The notes beneath the pieces are model-generated. The model made no database searches. It was given only the letters and a program-made list of their open reading frames with translations, and had not been told where the DNA came from. From positions 301,439 through 365,438 of the forward strand of contig CANTFL010000528.1 in assembly GCA_947650285.1 (NCBI GenBank): a stretch of 64,000 bases of DNA. The letters run 5' to 3'. Both the position numbers and the translations under genes were made by a program. Source of the DNA: Hyaloperonospora brassicae (taxonomy: Eukaryota > Oomycota > Peronosporomycetes > Peronosporales > Peronosporaceae). Of the stretch, positions 21,479 through 32,212 are shown piece after piece; within the stretch, counting starts at the first letter, position 1, and every line of letters starts with the position of its first letter.

Positions 21479-22468
21479 CTAGACCGTGTTTACCCACGAT
21501 GCACCCAAGACGTGGTATTTTGCTAGCCGCGAATATACACTTCTTGAGGTTGGCGTACTACTTATACTTGCGCATAAGTTGAAGAACCTGACGAACGTGA
21601 GTTCTGTGAACTTCAACGTCCGTCTTTCTGTCCAATGCCGGGCTATACAGAACACATCGTCGAAGTAACTCGGTGCGAAGTCTCGCACCGGTCTCAACAG
21701 ATTTGAAACACATCTGTTGAATGTTGCAGAGACATTGCTCAGCCCCTGTGGCATAACTAGCCACTCCCACAACATACCTCTAGGGGTGCTCACTGCCGTG
21801 AACGGAATGTCCCGTTCACGCATGAGGATCTGATAGAATCCACCCATCAGATCCATGGACGAAAAGATGGTACTCTTTGACATACCATCTATGATTACGT
21901 CCTTCCTCGGTATCGACGTCTGAGCCGGTACCGTTGCAGCATTCAATTTGTTGAATGCGTGCACTATCCGCCATCCTCCTGTGGCCTTTCGCACACAGAA
22001 GGTCGGAGAGCTGTGAGGGGATGTTGATTCCATCACATGGTCTGCTGCTAAGCGATCGGCAAAGAACTTGTCGATCGCTAGTACTTGTTCACGATGCAGT
22101 GGCCACTGCTTCATGACACAGTACTTCGAGCCCGGTCTGAGCTCGATCTCGTGTCGAGTGCCTTTGTCCTTATGCAACTCGCAAGGTACGAATTCAGAGA
22201 ACACATCCCTGATTTCGATCAAATCCTTGTACAAAGGATTTGCCTGAAGTGACTCCCAGGATTGAGACGTGTATCGCTCAATCCGAGTCTTCTCATCGAG
22301 GACACTTTCGTCCATCGATGAGCTGCTGAGAACCCGTTCGTTCTCAGCAAATACTGTTGCCGACCGAATATCGGCCACAATCTCATCCTCTGTGACGAGT
22401 ATGCAGATCTGCTTGACTTTGCCACTACGAAGATCACGCAAGAACCGTTTCGGTTCTAGCGTTGGCAA
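21479..22468 (-). pseudogene. Element II reverse transcriptase
   Basis: The longest pol frame in the window, 329 codons. It starts PTLEPKRFLRDLRSGKVKQI, contains GTRHEIELRPGSKYCVMKQW (pre-RT), FCVRKATGGWRIVHAFNKLN, SSMDLMGGFYQILMRERDIP, GMLWEWLVMPQGL, and ends with PSYFDDVF, the YFDD active site. After YFDDVF the frame is wrong. The expected continuation (DVEVHRTHVRQVLQLMRKYK) lies in another frame at 21,558-21,650, so one indel inactivates it. Element III has the identical break. Confidence 0.88.
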
Positions 22469-22473
22469 CTGAT

Positions 22474-23190
22474 TTATCTCGAAGTTGACTTCGGAGGCAC
22501 AATCAGATCAAGCGTATAAGCGCACACGCTTGATCCTTCATTAACCAAGACGTTCAACGTCTCGTTTACTTTCTGGGAACTTCGTTCCACAGGTTGCTGA
22601 AGGCCTAATCCTTCACCAAGTGACTCTCGAGGAATTCCTTCCTCAAGTACGTGGGGACATATTCCCTCGACGTCTTCTGACTGTGGCTGTGCAACCACAG
22701 TCAGGAACCGATCCTCTACGGTCGACTCTCCAGTCGACCTAGGATTTTCACGTTGCCCTTTGAAGGCAACAGGTTTCTTATTTCTAAGATGCTGCCCGCT
22801 AGGCATGCATTCATGTCCCGGTCCACTCGACTTATTCGAGTGGTGGACCTTCGGCGAAGCCTGTACTTCTGTACAGCCGCCGGGAGCTTCCTCCACAGTG
22901 TAGTGATCAACTACACTGTGATCTTGTGCAGTCGTGCTAACGACCGTAGCGCAATTGAGACCATCGCACTCACTCGCAGAACATCCACACGCTTGTGGAC
23001 GCTCCAAGATGTTCATCAGATGGCCATCTGATGAACAAGCGGCAGGCATCTTTACGGATCGATGCTGCCAGGCCACCCTTGGCTAGTACCTTTCTAAGCC
23101 AAGGTAATCCTAGGATGACATCAAATTCGTCATCCAGATCCAGTACGATGAAGTCGTCATCGTACTGTTCTCCCTCTAACGTGTAGTGGA
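22474..23190 (-). pseudogene. Element II protease C-terminal half and linker
   Basis: Reading from 23,190 down gives the end of the protease (YDDDFIVLDLDDEFDVILGL with PWL), then a 200-codon linker open from 23,076 to 22,474 that is rich in Ser, Glu and His (ACGCSASECDGLNCATVVST). It ends ETLNVLVNEGSS and leads into the RT frame after a stop. The linker is full of hairpins, for example 22,677-22,704 and 22,894-22,920. Confidence 0.75.
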
Positions 23191-23196
23191 TTCCTA

Positions 23197-23454
23197 CTAC
23201 ACGTACTCAACGGTAATCGATGCGCCTGTTGCAAGGCGCACCGTCATTCTCTTGAGGGGAATCTCGCGCTCAACGAACTTGAGCCTACGACCCTCTAGTG
23301 ACTGGCGACGAACAAATTTGTTCGACTCCCCACAGTCTACTAGGGCACGAAGCGACAAATCATTTGTCGCTTCCAAATTCAAGGTGATGAGCGAAACGAC
23401 ATCACCAGGTGCAGAGACACACAATGATTGTGTATTTGGAGCAACTTTCGTCAA
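23197..23454 (-). pseudogene. Element II protease N-terminal half
   Basis: The frame reads NLEATNDLSLRALVDCGESN, FVRRQSLEGRRLKFVER and KRMTVRLATGASITVEYV. D-C-G replaces the usual D-S/T-G of retropepsins. I cannot tell whether this is a variant or damage, since no intact relative is in the window. It is followed within a few bases by the YDDDFIVLDLDDEFDVILGL end of the domain in another frame. Confidence 0.75.
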
Positions 23455-23485
23455 GAGATTTGCAAATTATCTTGAGGTTGCTGGA

Positions 23486-24545
23486 TCAGTAGGGCGCTCC
23501 GCCCCTACTGACCCGACCATTTTTTGATGGTCCGTCTCGCTGTTGCGGCTTCGCAACAGCGCTAGACCCACGCCCATTTTTCTTTTTGGCAAATGAACGA
23601 CCAATTCGCTCAGTACTGTTTGGTACCGGGCGTGGAGCACTACACTCGTATGCGTAGTGCCCTAACTTCTGACAGCGATTGCACTTCTGCAATCGCTTGT
23701 TGTTTGAAGAGCGAGGTCTCTTTCTCTCAACATAATAGAGGTCTATTGGTTCTGGACCTCCTATCTCTTTTCGTCTAGGTGGACGACTCTAATTTGAGCT
23801 AGCATGAGCCTGTCTCATGCTAAAGTCTTCCTGTTCCGTGGCTGATATCGCCTCTTCAAGCGTATTCAGCTCAAGGCGGAACAGGCGGCTCCTGACGGGC
23901 CCTTCTGCGAGCCCTTGCATGAACACCGTAATCAACGTGTGTTCATGTACTGGGTTGGCAGTTATACTACTCGCTAGGAGTCGTATATGTTGTGCGTAAG
24001 CGTGCACATCACGCTTACCCTGCTTGAGTTTCAGGAGCTCTGAACGAGCCCTGAACCCAGCCCGTGGCGGCTCAAACGTTTGTATGAGCCGGGACTTGAA
24101 GTCATCTAGCAACCTAAATACATTTGGGTCGCTACTCTCGAGGCCCAGGGACCAAGTTTTGGCACGCCCTGCCAAGTGGGTCTGAGCAAATGTGAGTTTT
24201 ATTTGCTCATCTTCGACGCTACGAGCCCTTAGGGCTCTGTCGAGTTAGACAACCACAGTAACAGGGAGTCTTCCGGGACTCCACTGTACTTGGAGATGTC
24301 AACCCTCATGACCTCGGGACGACGCGCATGTGCCGTCCCGCCCACATCAGCATGGAATTGATGCTGTCTTAACAGCTCTGTCTGTTGAGCACCGAGTTCT
24401 CTCAACTTCTCGGCCTGTTGAGATCCTTGCTGGTGAAGCAAGGCTACCTTTTACCTTTCGGCGACAACTTCACTTTGGATGAACTTGGCTATAGCGGCAT
24501 GTTGTTGGTCTCTGTCCAGAGACTCCAACATGGCGCTTATGGAGA
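23486..24545 (-). pseudogene. Element II gag
   Basis: Three pieces. 24,229-24,441 is the N-terminus, with a run of Gln/Leu-rich helix (QQGSQQAEKLRELGAQQTEL). 23,789-24,175 is the capsid region (MAGRAKTWSLGLESSDPNVF, KQGKRDVHAYAQHIRLL, TVFMQGLAEGPVRSRLFRL). 23,486-23,692 is an intact CCHC knuckle CNRCQKLGHYAYEC. Stops and frame changes separate them near 24,200 and 23,750. It lies ~150 bp inside the 5' LTR. Confidence 0.85.
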
Positions 24546-24680
24546 ACTAACCTACGGTTGAACTCATTCGTTCTACCGCACCCCATTCGATGTCACTCAA
24601 ATGGGTACCCTTCACGCGTGGCGTGAAAGGTTTCTTCGTCATCCAACATGTTCATGTTGGATGTTGTGGATCTTGGAAGG

Positions 24681-24699
24681 ACTACAAAGTGCTACCAGG
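24681..24699 (-). promoter_or_regulatory. Element II primer-binding site
   Basis: In element sense CCTGGTAGCACTTTGTAGT follows the LTR end CCCCGTTACA directly. The TGGTAGCACT core is shared with element I. It would pair with a tRNA 3' end reading ...AGUGCUACCA. Confidence 0.6.
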
Positions 24700-25088
24700 T
24701 GTAACGGGGCACACCCTTGCGTGAACTTAACGCAAGGGTTGGGTGCCCCGACAGACGTACACGAGGCAAACGAGTAATCGTAGATATGGGAAAAGTAAAA
24801 CTGTTGTAATAATATAATTAAATCTTTTGCTACTGTCTCTCTGTTTAACCTGACCTAATTATGTTAATATAAATGAGTGCATGGTGACGTCTCGTCACCA
24901 CTCATTGCGCCCATCCTGCGGCGATTGGTGGGTTGATATCTTGATGATATCAACCAATGAACAGACCCTTTGGTCGGCCCTTCAATATCACCACTATGGT
25001 GATATTGTTCATGGAATATTCAACTTCATATTCTTTATTGTCACTTTCTTTAAAGTGACAATTCCATGTAACGGGCTGCCCCATTACA
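24700..25088 (-). repeat. Element II 5' LTR
   Basis: 389 bp, TGTAACGGGGCAC to GCCCCATTACA on the plus strand. It consists largely of consecutive hairpins: CCCTTGCGT/ACGCAAGGG, TGGTGACG/CGTCACCA, GGTTGATATC/GATATCAACC, AATATCACCA/TGGTGATATT, TTGTCACTTT/AAAGTGACAA and a terminal TGTAACGGGC/GCCCCATTACA. It is closely similar to the solo LTR at 50,630-51,022. Confidence 0.9.
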
Positions 25089-25094
25089 CGTATA

Positions 25095-25324
25095 TAGATC
25101 TTGATCACCGCCCTTTGCGCGCATCAAGCAGCGATTGGTTTTGTATTTTAATAAATAAACCGTATACACTGATTAGTAAGCGGAGCATATTGGGATAATA
25201 AGCTTGTGGTTATATTCCTCCGACATTACCCCTTCTCGTGCAATGATATCGGATTATTTTTTATATCGATAATATACAAAATCGATAACTTTCCAATATC
25301 CATAGACGGGATCACCCCGCCACA
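25095..25324 (-). repeat. Truncated G2-type LTR
   Basis: It contains the LTR core TTGCGCGC...GCAGCGATTGGTT and ends GATCACCCCGCCACA, resembling the last half of the LTR at 46,175-46,640. It begins where the element II LTR ends, so element II probably inserted into it. Its first half is not found on the other side. Confidence 0.5.
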
Positions 25325-25348
25325 ACAACCCTATCACTTATAGTACTC

Positions 25349-25743
25349 TGTAACTGGGTGCATTTGTTTCATTAACTTTTTCGTAATGAAAGTATGATAA
25401 TCGAGCATTTAGGCCACTATTGTCATCTCAATACCACTTAAATTTGTGATATTGTTTCAATACATCATGGGTTTGTCATTGTCAGATAATATGTTCATTC
25501 AAATCCACCAATTTCTTCAAAACGCGCGCAATGGGTAATCTGTCGTATTTATCATACATTTACCGTTTTTAAAATCATTAAGGTAAGAAAAAGATGTAAG
25601 AGACTCAAAGGCTTTAAATGTTAGTACAGTGATACTGTCATTTTTTATAGTCTGGTGTTTAGAACCTAGCCTTTATCTAATTTCGAACAGTTTACGCTAG
25701 GCAACGATGACATCGGCACTCACTCCAGTCAGTGATACCTTAC
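25349..25743 (+). repeat. Degenerate solo LTR
   Basis: Starts TGTAACTGGGTGCATTTG and contains the reversed core AACGCGCGCAATGGGTAA near 25,523. It lies in opposite orientation to the truncated LTR that ends 24 bp before it. The right edge is set by length only. Confidence 0.45.
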
Positions 25744-28013
25744 TACGAGATCGTGTCGGTGCGAAATTTTCAGTACCATGAAACAGATTCAGTGATTTGA
25801 TCGACGACGTTTACAAGAAACGAAATCGCTTCGCAGTGCTTGATTTTTAATTCTTGGGCCGACGTCTAGCTGATAACTAGTAACATAGTACACAATAAAT
25901 CTGCCTAAATTGATGTTATGTTATACCAACAATCTGGTAACTTCACGCCAACAGACGAAGCTTGGGCTTTCGCACCTGTAGTTGTCTCAGGCAAATGGTA
26001 TGCAGATAGATAGAAGAACAATTCCATTGGCTATTGCCGATCGACAGATCTACGATCAGTAGGATTAATCGAATTTATACTGCGCACATGGCTCGTTCGC
26101 TCGACAGTTGTGTGAAAAGACATCCAACTGTCATTGTCACGCCGCTAACAGGGTACAAGCGTCCATCGAAAGTGTCACATACGCATCCATTGTCGATAAA
26201 ATCATTTTCAGATTTTGATTTTCCATCCTATCTCGGCGAAATCCGTTTTTGCTCCAGAAACTTAACGCTTTGCTATATTACATATTTCGACGCCCAGATG
26301 GTATATATATTCTGTGGATAATGCAGGAGCCTCTCCCAAAATCGATTGGAAGACCTATTTTAAAGAAACCCTTATCGGTTACAAAAAATTATTTTTTACG
26401 CAGTCACTGAGCCAGCCAACCTTCTCTGTTATGCTATATTACTTTCCTCGTCCATCAGTTGATCTATATTGCTTTGACGCTCCATTGGCGAAGTTACGTT
26501 CCACTTAGACTGATTTTTGCACAAGTAATGCCTCTTAGGATTCAACGCCAGATATAGTGTAGCCCTTGCAAGATTTTACTAGAAGTGTGTACGTTTGCCT
26601 GCGGCATAATTTTATTAAGCCGACCCCTTCTTCCCTTTCCGACATAGCCACGTTTGTATCTCCCCATCAATTTCTGGAATTATTTACTAGCTTTACTATG
26701 TTAAATAGAAGATCTATCTGTATTTGCTAGATTGAACTCACTCGATTTCATTTTCTATTCGACTTGATGTAATAGATTTAACAATTTAAACTGCAAAGTT
26801 TAGCCGGCCAATTTCCCTTGCTGATTTTAACTGAAAGAACTTGACGAACAAAATTTCGACTCCATTAATTTGAATTGCTGATTTCGATCCATAAATATCC
26901 AACTTTCCAGTTTACGCCAATTAATGGACACGCTATCCTAATTAGATTTGTAATCTTGTGTGAATTTTATAAATGTGCGATGGGCGTTACAGGCTAATAT
27001 TATATACGGCGCTATAAACTGTATGCCGCCATCTTCTCTATGCAAACATTATTTAAGGCAACATCGGCCGAATATCATTCTTTTTATTAAGCTGATTTAC
27101 CATCTGATGGTGTGGCTTACAATTAATCCACCTATTTAAAATCGCTTTAAAATAACTTAATCAGCTCATGTTAAAGCGCACGGGGCAAACGCATCAAGTT
27201 GTTCTTCTCTTTCGATTAATAACATGTATGATAGTAAAACGCTTAGTTTGCGCTGTATATATCTGTACACATGTATGGAAATTATTTATATCAATTTTGA
27301 CTGATATATCTACCTAATTAAGTTCGCTCCACTAACATCTACTTGATTTGAATAAAAAACAAACTGCATCGGACGCTGTCATAACACTTTTACGTTGTAT
27401 TTACCGCAAAATGAATTCCATTTGTTTTTACGGAAGTGTAGATTGCCACCAAGAAATAAATTCATGATCTACTAGTATCTGTTTCACCGTAAGCCGTTGC
27501 AATCATTTCCTCATTTCAAAAATCTGCAAATACTGCATCAGGCAAATAGTCGTTATGATATCGGAAAAAAATTTGGTTTTTCTACTAAAACTGAACACAG
27601 ATACAAGAAATTTACTACAAGAATGAGTTATACACGAACCATTTATTTCGTAGAAAATACGACGGCTCACGGATTAATTACTCAACTTTTTCCAAATACC
27701 CAGTCTCAACGAGATAGACTGATCACATATATTTCAACTCTGTTATCAGTCGCTTGAAGATTTAAGCACTAGCAAGACAAACTACTTTCGGAAGTAAGCC
27801 TATTGAAGGCCTGTAGCTTATTAGCAATATGAGACAACATAGCAAGGCACGTGTTTTTACGAGTGAATACAACATTTTTGTACTAAAATGCCAGTTTTAA
27901 CTATCAACAAGATAAACCGAGGGGTGTATTGCTCAGGCGGCAGAAATGCGTCCGCAAGCAAATTAGTACTGTTAAATCAAAATGAATGTCCAACAAGGGG
28001 TACCTATTACTTT
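25744..28013. other. AT-rich sequence, no gene recognised
   Basis: Short frames (26,034-26,321; 27,497-27,757) have no recognisable motif and no codon bias. The composition is strongly AT-rich. Possibly very old repeats. Confidence 0.5.
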
Positions 28014-28259
28014 TGTTGGAAAGTAAACATTGAGCAAATGAAATGATCTGTATTAAAACGCGCGCCAGACGCTTTTCGCCCCCGCCAGGGGCCTCGTCAG
28101 TGGCTTGTCAAAATACAAGTGAGAACTACCCAACCTATGTCTTTGTGCTGCCTAATACAACACATAGACACCTGTCGAACATTTTATAGATGCCCTAGTG
28201 TAGATTGAATCACCGGAGTCGACCCAAGTGCAACTTGCATTCCGACAACTTTTACCGTG
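28014..28259. mobile_element. MITE, copy 2
   Basis: 246 bp, about 90% alike by eye to the copy at 19,523-19,763 and in the same orientation. It begins TTGTTGGAAAGTAAACATTG and ends CATTCCGACAAC, giving inverted ends GTTGGAA/TTCCGAC. T-rich flanks (TTTT on both sides) may be a target duplication. No coding capacity. Confidence 0.75.
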
Positions 28260-29055
28260 GTTGTTGTACCAGATTATAAAACCGTATCATTATTCTATAT
28301 ATCATCTTATAATCTCCTGTTTTATATATTTTTAACATGTAGAGGAACTGTCTTGGTATCCCTCGATTGTAATAATTCTGTACGATTGGTAAGTATATTC
28401 ATTGCATGATCAAATGCATCCAATATATTGGTCAATTATCATTCGATAATGCCATGAAAGCGACCAACACCGACGTAGAATCATACAGGCTTTCACGCTA
28501 GAATATTTATGTATTATCTGACGCCATCACACAAATATTGCTGTATGAAAAACTATTCGACAATTTAGTAATGCTTGATGAGTAGTATTTAATGGTATCA
28601 GTACGTGTACAGGATCTTGTTCTATACATTAATTTTTTGTCTATACATGTACGAAAGAAATGTTGCGGTTATTACTTAAGTAAATAGTAAAATATTACAC
28701 TTAGTAACCAGAAAGTTTATTAAATTGCTTTGTATTGTAATGTGCAAACCAGCTCTTAAATTGATCAACAAAAGCCACGTACCTTCCGAACGTATTTTTG
28801 ATCGTTGACAGAGCTTGTAAGTCTTGCTAAGGGATTAAATATAGCACCTGGTGCAATTAAATCACTGGAAAACAAGATTCCTTTGTACTCGGCTCGTCGG
28901 GTCATTGATATTCTAATTACTTGACTCGTCCAGTCGTTGCTCACTGGACGCATCGACCAGTAGAGCAATTGTTCTCCTATAGTATAAGATAATATATTTG
29001 AGTATATAAAGGCAATATTAACTTCAAACTGACTTCATGCGTAGCTATATCTTAC
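28260..29055. other. AT-rich sequence, no gene recognised
   Basis: The only frame above 60 codons (28,765-28,968, minus) shows nothing recognisable. The end is set by the start of a degenerate LTR. Confidence 0.45.
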
Positions 29056-29407
29056 TGTCAACAGTGTGAGCTAGTGCCCTTTTAAAAGAAGACGAACGGT
29101 AATCTGGAGAAAGACTTGGAAGTGCAAGCGACTTCGCTTCGATTAAGAAATCATAGATATATCAATAAATTCAATTTCTCAATGTGGCGCGTCTGATTAT
29201 TTCTAAACTTCACTATGATAATACCAAAGCATGTAAAAATGCGTCTACCAATTACCCTTTGCGCGCGTCCAACACCTATTGAGGGTTAATATAAGCTTTA
29301 TATTAATCAACAAGCAAACGCTTAAGTCGTCACAACCATATTACTGGCTTTAGTGATATTTTAATGAGAATATTAAACTTGACATTCTATATGTTCACAC
29401 CTTTACA
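29056..29407 (-). repeat. Degenerate solo G2-type LTR
   Basis: The core ACCCTTTGCGCGCGTCC at ~29,258 is followed by GAGGGTTAATAT, and the end reads ATGTTCACACCTTTACA, matching the layout of the LTR at 59,476-59,914. The left edge is uncertain. Confidence 0.45.
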
Positions 29408-29778
29408 ATTAATAATATTATGGAACAAGCTCAAACCTTTTACTTTCGACTTTCTCTGGATAGGAGCTATATCAGCGCCGCTAAAATAAATCGCAAGGAT
29501 CATTTCTATATACTTTCATTATATACTGGTATTTAAGTGATCAGGTTACATGAGGAATACGATACACCGCTTCGTTTAAAATGTTATCGTCGCGCCGTTA
29601 GATAGTTACATTTATCGACGTTGTCGGTAGAATACATCTTTATAGTGTCAATCACCATGGCTCTTACCGGATGGCTCGCTTGGCATAGCACACCCTGAGT
29701 TATTCCTGCTCACGCACGCAAGACCATTAAATTTTAAAGTGTACGGTCGTATCCCCTAGTCAATAGACCGGCTAAAAC

Positions 29779-30075
29779 ATGCTGGCTACGGCTACTTCAA
29801 TACGAAGATTTCAAATTTCGCAATACATTTATGAACAGTTATATAAGCTTTTCGCGATGATCAAAAATACCGTGCTCCCGATAGTATCGTATACTCGTGC
29901 CTTATGGCGCGTACAAGGCTTAATGATTGATCGGTTAGGTGTAAGTATTAAAAACGGTATTATTTTCGATCGCGAGAATTTTTTTAATTACGCGGTAGGT
30001 CTTTTACATGATATTAATAAGGATAAAGATCAAGAAAAAATCATTTTTAATATACCTTTTAATATCACAATGTAA
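29779..30075 (+). CDS. Hypothetical small ORF
   Basis: 98 codons from ATG to TAA in AT-rich sequence. The middle (SIKNGIIFDRENFFNYAVGL) reads protein-like, with a hydrophobic-aromatic N-terminal half and a charged tail (DINKDKDQEKIIF). No family is recognised and no promoter or intron is seen. It may be chance or a decayed fragment. Confidence 0.2.
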   Translation: MLATATSIRRFQISQYIYEQLYKLFAMIKNTVLPIVSYTRALWRVQGLMIDRLGVSIKNGIIFDRENFFNYAVGLLHDINKDKDQEKIIFNIPFNITM

Positions 30076-30350
30076 GGTAACATTTTTAAGACTTTTTTTA
30101 TACCCAGGAAGTTTCCCATTCGAGCCTTTACTCCCAAATACCTGCGATAAGTAACCTACAGGATTTGCGACTCCGTGGCGTTCGTTTTTGCACGCTTGAT
30201 TCACATTGTATACCGGCCGCGACTTATTCGAGTGTCCAGTCGGTGGCGCGGCTTTGCATTCGATTCTATCCCGAATGGAGCTGTCCAATTGCTAATACTC
30301 GAACTCGTAATCTCCCGGTCAGAACCGCCGTTGTCATCCCACTGCACCGC
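30076..30350 (-). other. Non-LTR insertion or junction next to the element III 5' LTR
   Basis: The first ~120 bp expected of the element III LTR are replaced here by unrelated, more GC-rich sequence. A minus frame reads NPVGYLSQVFGSKGSNGKLP then GYKKSLKNV, which faintly resembles the second block of retroelement RNase H. A GAGTTCGAGTA string resembles a Pol III B box but no tRNA fold forms. Unresolved. Confidence 0.25.
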
Positions 30351-30713
30351 CCTGGTCGGTGAGGTAATATTGTTAAGACGACCGAATTGTCTACTCGTTT
30401 ATAATAAATCGTGACTATATGAACCCACCTAAAGCACCTACACGCGCGCAAATGGTAGTGAGTAGACTTCATCATGAAATTTATCACATATTTATTATTC
30501 AGTTAATACTACTAAGACAAAATTTGTATACGTACCTAATTGTGTATAATACAGTTTTACTTTTACGACGAACTAGATCTTTGCCTTTGTCGCACACCCT
30601 TCCTCTTGCGTAGTGTTCAGAAGTAGCAGTGTACTGACCTTCACATGTATCAGTGACCGTTTAATTCAAACTGGTAGACCAGTACGTAGTTGCCGGTACC
30701 TCTTTGAACCTGG
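30351..30713 (+). repeat. Element III 5' LTR, 5'-incomplete
   Basis: In reverse relative to the 59,476 LTR it shows GTCTACTC...ACGCGCGCAAATGG...GTGAGTAGAC, TACAGTTTTACTTTTACG, and ends near GACCAGTACGTAGTTGCCGG. It is followed at ~30,727 by CCTGGTTGCACGTTTTAGT, a decayed primer site matching element II. Its first part is missing or displaced. Confidence 0.65.
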
Positions 30714-30779
30714 TTGCACGTTTTAGTCCGTTCAAACACCACAAGCGCATCGCCTAACATTAACATGTGTGTAGATTTA

Positions 30780-31880
30780 GAAGGTGACAGCTTTCTCGGG
30801 ACTCGTGAAAGCTAATACCATTGGAGCGATGTCGAATGACGTGCGATCGAACGAAGAAGCTCAACCGTTTGAACAGAAGACGTCTGAGCCATGCTGCCCC
30901 TTAAATGTAAGACCATTAGCATTCCGTCATCATCAATTTCCCGCAACGAGAACTTGATAAGTCGATAGCGGAGGTGCTCTTTTTCGGCATCAAGATCTCC
31001 AGCAGACTGAAATGCTGAGACAGCAACATTCTCAGTCTGCAAAGTCGACCGAAACTTTAAAGTTAGAGATCTCCAAGTACCGGAGAGTCGAGTTAAACTT
31101 CCTTTTGAAATGACCAATCGAAGTAGATGATGCCATCCAGGCTCGTCGCATCGACGATGAGCTAATGCAATTCAAATTTTCTTTATCATATCTTGCAAGG
31201 CCTGCCAAAATATGGGGCCCTTACTCTCAAATAAAACGACCTAGATGTGCTGGGGTCGATAAAAATCATTTAGATCACGCTTAATAAAATGTTAAAGCCG
31301 CCGGGGGAAGTACATCACTGTATCACGTCTCCTGCAACGTAAAAAAGGTGAGCGTAAGGTTCCACTTACGCTTATCATACGCGTTCCCTTGCAAGTTGGA
31401 TGGTAGCAAACCCTGTCACTTTGATTGAATTGGTTGGATCACGATATTTATTTAAGGACTTGCAGATAGTTCCTTCAGGCACCACCTGTTACGCGGAGAG
31501 GTGAATAAGCTTACAGAAGCGTTCCACGCTGTGGAGCAGTTACAAATTTTTGTGAGACAGGCATACACTATCTAAATACATATAGTTCGCAAAGACGACC
31601 AGCGAACGGAGTTCCAGCGCCAATGGAAATCTGTTATGTCGAGAACAAATAACCTCGCCCATAAAAAGACAAAAGATTTCAGAGTTGCCATTTCTGTCAG
31701 AAGTTGGGACACTGAGCATATAAATGACGTGTTACCCGCTCAGAATCTCGTGGTGCTGACCGAAGTGACCGCCTACCATATAGCACAAGTAATGGACGAG
31801 ATCCGACGCTGTTGCTAAGTTGCAGCAGCGAGACGGACCACCAAATAGCGGTCGGGGTCAGAAGGGGTGCCCTACTGATC
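30780..31880 (+). pseudogene. Element III gag
   Basis: No long frame. By nucleotide comparison with element II, ATCTCCAAGTACCGGAGAGT (31,070) matches the N-terminal segment, TTGCAAGGCCTGCCAAAATA (31,192) the capsid start, GGTGAGCGTAAGG (31,345) the KQGK block, and 31,690-31,740 the zinc knuckle (CHFCQKLGH with a stop right after the His). Heavily mutated. Confidence 0.7.
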
Positions 31881-32212
31881 CAGCAACATCAAGGTTATTT
31901 ACTATTCTGTTGACAAAGGTTGCTCCTGACACACAGTCACGGTGTGTCTCGTCATCTGGTGATGAGGTATCCCTTATCACCTTGATTTTGAAATGAAAAA
32001 GGACTTGTCACTTTGCACCCTAGTTTACTTTGGGGCGTCGATCAATTTTGTTTGTCTCCTGTCACAACAAGCTGAGGGACTCAACTCCGTTGAGCAAGAG
32101 ATCCCTCCGAAGAGGATGATGGTGTGCCTAGCGACAGGCGCATCGGTCACAGTAAAAAAGGTGTAGTCTGTATCCACTACACGTTACAATAGTAAGTGAA
32201 TGAAGATGACTT

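Larger units (their letters stand above)
19129..25088 (-). mobile_element. Ty3/gypsy element II (family G2), 3'-truncated
   Basis: Minus-strand gag, protease, RT, RNase H and integrase with a 5' LTR at 24,700-25,088. The element stops at 19,129 within the integrase tail, exactly where the 5' LTR of element I begins. The matching continuation is not found left of element I. It lacks a chromodomain and has an acidic segment in the integrase tail, unlike family G1. It carries a MITE at 19,523-19,763. The RT reading frame is the longest intact stretch. The whole element is packed with short perfect hairpins. Confidence 0.88.

Noticed and set aside
22410..22468. RFLR near the start of the element II RT frame, similar to an RXLR effector motif
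   Set aside because: There is no signal peptide and the motif is part of a conserved Ty3 pol segment found in several elements here.
30270..30362. Possible tRNA or SINE head (GAGTTCGAGTA resembles a B box)
   Set aside because: No acceptor or T-arm pairing could be formed and no second copy was seen in the window.
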